Source: Maylandia zebra
Taxonomy: Eukaryota > Chordata > Actinopteri > Cichliformes > Cichlidae
Direction of reading: 5' to 3'
Assembly: GCF_041146795.1 (NCBI RefSeq)
Contig: NC_135177.1
Span: 37,356,560-37,420,559, forward strand
DNA: 64,000 nucleotides
Of the stretch, positions 59,700-64,000 are shown piece by piece; within the stretch, counting starts at the first letter, position 1; each line of letters opens with the position of its first letter. The notes under the pieces are model-generated. The model searched no databases. It had not been told where the DNA came from and saw only the letters and a program-made list of their open reading frames with translations. A program made the position numbers and the translations under genes.

Positions 59700-62600
59700 A
59701 GGTGGACATGAACTTCATGAAGAAGATTCCTCACGGAGCCGAGGCCTCCAACGTCCTGGTGGGTGAAGTGGACTTCCTGGAGCGGCCCATCATCGCCTTC
59801 GTCCGGCTCTGCCCCGCCGTGCTGCTGACCGGCCTCACCGAAGTCCCGGTGCCCACCAGGTAAGCCGCGACCGAGCCGCCCTCGGCACGCCGTTCCGTGC
59901 GTTTCCTCTGCTGACAGACTTCCTGTCCCTGCAGGTTTCTCTTCCTGCTGCTCGGTCCGTTTGGAAAAGGTCCGCAGTACCACGAGATCGGGCGCTCCAT
60001 CGCCACACTGATGACAGACGAGGTGAGCGACGCTTTCACACACAGACATTACAGGAATAGATGTAAGGATGGCGTCTGAAGCCCAGAGTGAGCCTGTGTG
60101 TGTGTTTGGGGTTAAACTACGCCCAGACTGGCAGCAGACTCAGGCAGGAAGTCTCCATGGTCACCCGGTTTGGTCGCCTCCTCGCGTCCTGATAGTTTAA
60201 AGGTGAACGGCTCAGTGACGGCGCGTGTCTGTAGAAGCAGCGAGGTCAGCTGGAGCACGCTGATCATCACACGCTTGTTTGCACTGAGCGTGCAGCGTGA
60301 CGGAGAACTGCAGGTCTGCAGCTGATGATGGTGTTTAGAGGCCGTGTGGGACGATGAAGGCTCACCGCGCTGCGTTTCAGCCGGCTGTGTTTACCTGTTG
60401 TGTGTCTGTGGTTGCTGCTGACGTTGTTCCCGCCTCTGCAGACACAGACGTGTCAGTGTGACGGCGTGCTCGTGAAAAAGCTTCAGGAGGCGTAATCTCG
60501 TTTGAAGCGCAGACAAAAAGTTGTTGACGTGTGGCGGCTCTGCTGCAGGTTTTCCACGACGTGGCGTACAAGGCGAGGGACCGCAACGACCTGCTGTCGG
60601 GGATCGACGAGTTCCTGGATCAGGTCACCGTGCTGCCGCCGGGAGAATGGGACCCCAGCATCCGCATCGAGCCCCCGAAGAGCGTCCCGTCTCAGGTAAA
60701 AGATCCGAACCCGCCACGCCAGCTCTGATCTCTCAGAAGTGACGTCCCCGCCCCCGTCTGTCTCCGCAGGAGAAGAGAAAGATAGCGTCCTTCCCCAATG
60801 GCTCCGCCCACAGCTCTGAGATGGGCAAGGAGGCGGAGCATCACGCGGGACCAGAGCTGCAGAGGACGGGGAGGTGAGTGAAGCTCAGCAATATTAATAA
60901 ATACTGCGAGGAGATTTTCAAATTAAAACAGGAAACGTGTTGAACGTGGGATTATTCCGCTGCCGAGTCCTGGCTCGCTGTGTGTTGGGAATGACGGGGA
61001 ATCCCTCGTGTGTCCCACAGGATTTTTGGCGGTTTGGTGAACGACGTTCGGAGGAAGGCGCCGTTCTACTGGAGCGACATCAGAGACGCCGTGAGCCTGC
61101 AGTGCCTGGCCTCCATCCTCTTCCTGTACTGCGCCTGCATGTCGCCCGTCATCACCTTCGGAGGTCTGCTCGGGGAGGCCACCAAAGGGAGCATAGTAAG
61201 AACCCCTGTGTGAGCTCATCCTGGGCCCTGATTGGTGCATCCGGGTGTTACTCCCCTCTCTCTCTCTCTCTGATAGAGTGCCATTGAGTCGCTGTTTGGC
61301 GCATCTCTGACGGGCGTGGCCTACTCTCTGTTCGCCGGGCAGCCTCTCACCATCCTGGGCAGCACGGGCCCGGTTCTGGTCTTTGAGAAGATCCTCTTCA
61401 AGTTCTGCAGGTGAGTCGTGACCCAAGAGCGGCCAGACAGGTTTGCATGAAAGCTTTGCTCCCATTGGCTGTTCAGGTTGTGATGACATCACAGCGGGCT
61501 GCTGAGCAGAGAGAAAAAATGCGTTTGCGTTTGTTTTTAAGGTTTTTCGTGTTTTATTTCCGTCCTTGTGCCTTTGGGTTCGTCTCCTCTGTGTTTGCAA
61601 CGCTGCGGCTCCCCCTGCAGGCGCATCCAGTGCTGTGCACGGAGCTGCGAGCTGGCAGCGGGTCACTCGCTTAATCTCAGCGTCACAGATTAACGTGATC
61701 TGAGGGATTTTTGGAGCAGCTGTGGGAACGTTGTGCTTCGGTGCTCTCAGCTGTTTCATGTTGTTGTATAATTTTTTGGTGGATTAAAAAAAGCTTTTTG
61801 TGATGCACAAAGATGTTTTGTAACAGTTGCATAAAAGCCTCGTTTTTTTTAACCTGCTCCATTTTCATCTGGATTACATCATCCATGTTTGTCACGGAGA
61901 GCAGAGAAGCTGTTTAAAGGTGAGCCAGAACAGGAAGCGTTTAAACTGCAGCAGTCACAAACCGTCTGTTAATCGAGCTTCACCTCAGTGTTTCAGTCTG
62001 AAACCTTCCTGCTTCGTGGCGAGATTGAAAAAGCTGATCCGGAGGATAAACAAAGCAACGACGTCTCTGCCGTCTTTAGAAGTCTCTATGGCTTCAGGAG
62101 GAAGTGACGTGTCGCGGAGCCGCTGTAGGGTTTGGGATCACGTGTCGATGCTATAGGGCGTTTGTCGGGGTCACGTAGAGGTCAGGAGAGCTTCAAACAA
62201 AGCGGCGCTCAGGAGGTGTGACATCAGTTATTGCAGGGATGTCTGCTGGGTTAGAGAGAGCGAGCCTACAGAAGTGCCCTCGGCTGACCTTTGACCTCCT
62301 TTCCTTCCCATCCTCAGTCAGTACCATCTGTCCTACCTGCACCTGAGGACCAGCATCGGACTCTGGACCGCCTTCCTGTGCCTGCTGCTGGTCGCCACGG
62401 ACGCCAGCTCTCTGGTCTGCTACATCACCCGCTTCACAGAGGAGGCCTTCGCCGCGCTCATCTGCATCATCTTCATCTACGAGGCGCTGGAGAAGCTGGT
62501 CCGCCTCGGGGAGCTCTACCCCATCAACATGCACAACCAGCTGGACAACCTGACCTTCTACAGGTGAGGCGACTGTCCGACGTCACCGTGGTCGTTTCAG

Positions 62601-63967
62601 CTGGAATCTGCTCGGGGCCAGAATCCCGGGCCGGTGCTCCCACGGTTGGAGCTAAGAGGGTGAAGTGGTCATTTAGCTCCGAGTTGACGTGAGCGCTGCT
62701 GCTCTGTTTCAGATGTCAGTGTGCTCCATCCGCCAACGCCTCGGCCGAAGTCCTGGGTGTGTGGAGCAAAAAGAACGTGACCCCAGAAAACATCACCTGG
62801 GATCAGCTGAGCTCGAAGGTAAGAAATAAACTTTGTTTTCTGTCTGACGCTGCCGTCAGCGGCGCCTTTCAGTCAGAACAAACGAGCAGCAGCCTCTGCT
62901 GGTCATCAGAGGAACTGCGGCTGACGCTTCCCTCTCCCCACAGACGTGCAAGGCACTCATGGGGGAGCTGGTCGGCCCGGCGTGCAGCCACAGCGGTCCC
63001 TACGTCCCCGACGTCCTCTTCTGGTCCATCATCCTCTTCTTCACCACCTTCTTCCTCTCCTCCTTCCTCAAGCAGTTCAAGACTAAGAGCTACTTCCCCA
63101 CCAAGGTCAGTGACACCCTGAGAGAGGAGCCGATGGAGTGCTCGCAGACTCGGTCCTCTTTAATGTTTCTCACGTGTGATGAAGATAAAGGATTTATTGG
63201 ATCCACAGGAAAACATCACCACTCGGTTTAATATTTGTGCAGAGCTGGAGGTCTGAGACGTCGCGCTTTACCGTTCGATAAGAAAATATCGATGCTGTTT
63301 CCCGCCCGCAGGTTCGATCGACCATCAGCGACTTCGCCGTCTTCCTCACCATCATGATCATGGTGCTGGTGGATTATCTGGTGGGAGTTCCTTCACCCAA
63401 ACTCAACGTGCCTGACCGCTTCAAGGTAACGCTCGCCTCTCAGCATGCGCAGGTCCAAACGGCCTGCGGGGGCGCCATTTGCCCTTTATTCCAGTAATAA
63501 TGTAATCCAGCTTCAGTGATGGATGTTGGGGGGAGGTTTAGACTGAGCGAGGGCCCTCGGCAGCTCGCTGTGATAACAGGTCAGAGGTCGTTCACTGGGT
63601 TCGGTTCTCATTTAGGTCTCAACTTTGGATTCGTTCTTCATCTTTCACAGTTCGGATCTTTTGAAAACATTAAGTGGTAACATGTAACATATTTAATGTT
63701 ACAAAAAGTGTAAAATCATCAAGCGTGTGGGCGCCGTCGGCTCACACCTGCTGACACGATGCTCACTCAGAGGTTACCATAGAAACGGTCTCGCGCTGCT
63801 TTCAGCCCACGTCTGAAAATCGGGGGTGGCTGATTTCCCCGCTGGGCCCGAACCCGTGGTGGACGCTGCTGGCCGCCGCCGTCCCCGCGCTGCTCTGCAC
63901 CATCCTCATCTTCATGGACCAGCAGATCACCGCCGTCATCATCAACAGGAAGGAAAACAAGCTGAAG
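35071..63967 (+). CDS. slc4a7: Electroneutral Na+/HCO3- cotransporter NBCn1, 19 coding exons, 3' end outside the window
   Basis: Exons with matching phases: 35071-35112, 50951-51032, 52206-52346, 52424-52562, 52947-53107, 53518-53706, 55322-55663 (cassette), 57560-57675, 59702-59859, 59935-60022, 60549-60695, 60770-60873, 61021-61195, 61277-61410, 62318-62563, 62713-62818, 62944-63105, 63312-63425, 63806-63967. They total 2808 bases (936 codons). The product cotransports sodium and bicarbonate across the plasma membrane and sets cell pH. The N-terminus EQMRPLLTS, then [14 protein letters not shown] and FEKEELES, is the NBCn1 form, distinguishing it from SLC4A10 and SLC4A8. The cytoplasmic domain ([27 protein letters not shown]) is followed by the membrane domain from [14 protein letters not shown] on. 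The third extracellular loop has three N-glycosylation sequons and four cysteines. The window ends in the intron after INRKENKLK, about 270 residues short of the usual C-terminus. Confidence 0.95.
40238..41134. mobile_element. piggyBac-type MITE flanked by TTAA
   Basis: The element begins CCCTTTAAGACCGACC and ends GGTCCGACCGGCTTTAAAGGG, inverted ends starting with CCC. It has TTAA at 40234-40237 and 41135-41138. TTAA targets and CCC...GGG ends are the mark of piggyBac. There is no transposase frame, so it is non-autonomous. A related, shorter copy starts at 51453. Confidence 0.8.
41217..42361 (+). mobile_element. hAT-type transposon with relic BED zinc finger
   Basis: The 1145-base element is flanked by a perfect 8-base duplication CCTATCAG (41209-41216, 42362-42369). 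Its ends are imperfect inverted repeats (CAAGGTTATTATCGTT on the left; CAGGGTTTTAATAGTT when the right end is inverted). At about 41535-41690 a broken frame reads [18 protein letters not shown], the start of a BED-type zinc finger as in hAT transposases. It is frameshifted and stops early. A TTTA tetranucleotide run lies at 41972-42007. Confidence 0.8.
43162..43371 (+). repeat. Two (GT)n microsatellites in slc4a7 intron 1
   Basis: GT runs at 43162-43196 and 43324-43371, separated by about 127 bases of unique sequence. Confidence 0.9.
45012..45335. mobile_element. Decayed hAT (Charlie-like) fragment
   Basis: It opens CAGCTGTCCCCAACCCCC, like the CAG-GGTC-CCAACC ends of fish hAT elements. Its far part (TTTATCCGCCACACC) recurs at 56358 beside GGTTGGAGACCGCTG, the inverse end. 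No duplication was identified. Confidence 0.45.
46138..46145 (+). promoter_or_regulatory. slc4a7: TATA box of an internal slc4a7 promoter
   Basis: TATAAATA sits about 220 bases upstream of the ATG of the alternative first exon, after a run of 25 T (about 46056-46080). A start site near 46168 is predicted. Confidence 0.55.
46362..46418 (+). CDS. slc4a7: Alternative slc4a7 first coding exon (19 residues)
   Basis: ATG opens [19 protein letters not shown] and ends directly at a GTATGT donor in phase 0, exactly the phase needed to join exon 2 at 50951 (GNDEEAV). Mammalian SLC4A7 is known to use two alternative N-termini that join the same PDEEAVVDLG segment, so a second promoter is expected. This peptide differs from the mammalian MERFRLEKKLP form. 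It is rich in charged residues and ends in a short amphipathic stretch. Expression is not shown by sequence alone. Confidence 0.6.
47585..47960 (+). mobile_element. Tc1-type transposon relic (second copy, other end)
   Basis: It starts AGTTTATTAGGTACAGCGG, then AATTTCTAATCGGCCAATC and AGCCGACCTGCTGAAGTTC, the terminus opposite to that seen at 30640. It is heavily decayed. Confidence 0.5.
48099..48127 (+). repeat. Run of 29 cytosines
   Basis: Uninterrupted C29 in slc4a7 intron 1. The G-rich complement can form a G-quadruplex. The exact length should be treated with care, since long homopolymers are often mis-assembled. Confidence 0.85.
48276..48340 (+). repeat. (GT)n run passing into CG/CA alternation
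   Basis: About 47 bases of GT, then GCGCGCGCACGCGCGCGC. It is strictly alternating purine-pyrimidine with a CG core, a strong Z-DNA-type sequence. Confidence 0.9.
48669..48753 (+). repeat. 20-base GC-rich minisatellite, 4.25 perfect copies
   Basis: The unit GCGTCCCTGACCGCGCTGCC repeats without a mismatch at 48669, 48689, 48709 and 48729, with five further bases. No spacers are present. Confidence 0.92.
50104..50318 (+). repeat. 215-base GT/GC alternating tract
   Basis: GTGTG and GTGCGTGCG variants alternate without losing the purine-pyrimidine register. Frames across it on both strands are repeat artefacts. Confidence 0.9.
50951..53706 (+). CDS. slc4a7: slc4a7 exons 2-6: N-terminal regulatory domain
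   Basis: Exon 2 (50951-51032) [16 protein letters not shown]. Exon 3 (52206-52346) [11 protein letters not shown] followed by a His/Arg-rich stretch ([16 protein letters not shown]) of the kind implicated in regulatory protein binding in NBC N-termini. Exon 4 (52424-52562) [19 protein letters not shown]; it is followed by GCAGGG instead of a GT donor. Exon 5 (52947-53107) [16 protein letters not shown] to GSIEEIA. Exon 6 (53518-53706) [15 protein letters not shown] to NLLERN. All junctions keep phase 1, 1, 2, 1, 1. Confidence 0.93.
51119..51177 (+). repeat. (CA)n microsatellite in slc4a7 intron 2
   Basis: About 58 bases of uninterrupted CA. Confidence 0.9.
51453..52085. mobile_element. Second, decayed copy of the piggyBac-type MITE
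   Basis: It starts CCCTTTGAAGCCCAGC directly after TTAA (51449-51452) and shares blocks with 40238-41134, for example CCCTCAAAACTGTAAAT, AATTTTTATA-ACTGCAGGAA and, near its right end, AACGGAGCGTGC. The right inverted end is lost or unrecognisable. It lies in slc4a7 intron 2. Confidence 0.7.
53707..55321 (+). other. slc4a7: slc4a7 intron 6
   Basis: No coding exon is recognised here. The part at 54740-55122 is a repeat described separately. Confidence 0.5.
54740..55122 (+). repeat. Retroelement-type repeat ending in a GAATTGAATTG tail
   Basis: The right end (GCGCCCTGAGGTTTTGCTGC, then CTGAATTGAATTGG) is a diverged form of the tail at 1-170. Inside, CTGAGACGCC...GGCGAAAC at 54893-54921 looks like a damaged hammerhead-ribozyme core. 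Direct repeats of CAACCGAGAACCGGCA occur near 54984-55015. Confidence 0.5.
55322..55663 (+). CDS. slc4a7: slc4a7 cassette exon (114 residues), in phase
   Basis: The exon follows CTCCTCAG, opens [13 protein letters not shown] and ends DDVVPQT just before GCAAAT. It corresponds to the optional cassette of mammalian NBCn1 that opens EGLSASRHSLRTG and contains VVIHPPEED (here [12 protein letters not shown]). Its 342 bases are a multiple of three with phase 1 at both sides, so skipping it joins exon 6 to exon 8 in frame. Serine/proline-rich and arginine-rich parts suggest a phosphorylation-controlled segment. Confidence 0.88.
56269..56818. mobile_element. DNA transposon with inverted ends and hAT-like inner fragment
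   Basis: It begins AGGGCTGCTCAATTAATCG and ends ATAATCGAGCCGCCCTA, roughly inverse. A fragment at 56358-56445 ends AAGGTTGGAGACCGCTG, the terminus of another hAT family, so one element is nested in the other. Target duplications could not be fixed. It lies in slc4a7 intron 7. Confidence 0.5.
56820..57080 (-). mobile_element. Short L2-type reverse-transcriptase fragment
   Basis: The minus-strand frame reads [25 protein letters not shown] and [19 protein letters not shown]. It parallels LFDCLSDVKDWLSRN, NEKKTEIIVF and AVRNLGVFMDSSFKLDKQ of the LINE at 22808. The YADD region is missing. It is dead, and the adjacent frame carries no other domain. Confidence 0.75.
57560..57675 (+). CDS. slc4a7: slc4a7 exon 8
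   Basis: It follows CTCTGCAG, reads [16 protein letters not shown] and ends STVDFSK at a GTAAAC donor in phase 0. The conserved [11 protein letters not shown] and [10 protein letters not shown] blocks fix the frame. Confidence 0.93.
59226..59353 (+). repeat. CTC-rich repeat (CCATCTGCCCCTCCTC units)
   Basis: Repeated CCTCCT triplets with interspersed CCATCTGCCC. It is a near-pure pyrimidine strand that could form triplex DNA. Confidence 0.85.
59642..59698 (+). repeat. slc4a7: (TG)28 directly at the exon 9 splice acceptor
   Basis: 57 bases of uninterrupted TG end two bases before the AG (59700-59701) of the acceptor. The upstream sequence is A-rich (CTACAAAATAAAACGAACAC), so no conventional pyrimidine tract is present. 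Confidence 0.92.
59702..60873 (+). CDS. slc4a7: slc4a7 exons 9-12: core of the cytoplasmic domain
   Basis: Exon 9 (59702-59859) [20 protein letters not shown] to EVPVPT. Exon 10 (59935-60022) [20 protein letters not shown] to LMTDE. Exon 11 (60549-60695) [18 protein letters not shown] to PPKSVPSQ. Exon 12 (60770-60873) [11 protein letters not shown] to GPELQRTG. The frames are phase 2, 0, 0, 2 and match the SLC4 family throughout. Confidence 0.94.
61021..63967 (+). CDS. slc4a7: slc4a7 exons 13-19: membrane domain, running off the window
   Basis: Exon 13 (61021-61195) [18 protein letters not shown] to [12 protein letters not shown], first membrane helix. Exon 14 (61277-61410) [19 protein letters not shown]. 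Exon 15 (62318-62563) [19 protein letters not shown] to [11 protein letters not shown]. Exon 16 (62713-62818) and exon 17 (62944-63105) form the glycosylated extracellular loop (NAS, NVT and NIT sequons) and the next helix [20 protein letters not shown]. Exon 18 (63312-63425) [18 protein letters not shown]. Exon 19 (63806-63967) [14 protein letters not shown] to NRKENKLK. In the human protein, as I recall, GEATEGRI stands where GEATKGSI is here. Confidence 0.94.
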
Positions 63968-64000
63968 GTCAGAACTGACGTGAAGCCGCGTGCCGTCGTC

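Larger units (their letters stand above)
57676..59701 (+). other. slc4a7: slc4a7 intron 8
   Basis: About 2 kb with no recognised coding exon. Its 3' end holds a pyrimidine-rich CCTCCT tract and then the TG repeat at the acceptor. Confidence 0.6.

Overview
The window is nuclear DNA of a teleost fish, most likely an African cichlid. Split genes with GT-AG introns, abundant microsatellites and a mix of LINEs, solo LTRs, hAT, piggyBac and Tc1-type relics show a fish genome. A tRNA-derived repeat at about 16810-17100 looks like the AFC-SINE family that I know from African cichlids. No tRNA, rRNA, CRISPR or prokaryotic feature was seen. No database search was possible, so gene names rest on recognised family motifs and exon-phase bookkeeping.

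Region 1-9.4 kb holds two Siglec-15-type immunoglobulin genes facing away from each other. One runs on the minus strand from 1481 and is cut by the window start. The other, siglec15, runs on the plus strand from 7533 to 9354 and is complete in three exons. Between them lie a solo LTR, an hAT element inserted in what looks like a decayed extra copy of the siglec15-like 5' end, and a long GC-rich repeat split by a second solo LTR.

Region 9.4-15 kb is a nearly intact L2-type LINE with two reading frames. Region 15.2-21.9 kb is a minus-strand gene of three coding exons whose phases join exactly. It predicts a secreted 535-residue protein made of a signal peptide, an IgGFc-binding (FCGBP N-terminal type) domain and a C-type lectin domain. 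This domain pairing is the most unusual protein in the window. Region 22-28 kb is mostly LINE debris. At 28.9-29.3 kb are two phase-matched exons resembling the vertebrate C18orf21 family.

Region 34.8-64 kb is slc4a7, the electroneutral sodium-bicarbonate cotransporter NBCn1, with 19 coding exons before it runs off the window. A CpG-type promoter with CCAAT and GC boxes drives the first exon at 35071. A second, TATA-driven first exon lies 11 kb downstream at 46362. The gene also has an in-phase cassette exon at 55322-55663, two apparent GC-AG introns, and one acceptor whose pyrimidine tract is replaced by a 57-base TG repeat. Intron 1 (15.8 kb) holds a piggyBac MITE, an hAT element with a zinc-finger relic, and several repeats able to form unusual DNA structures.
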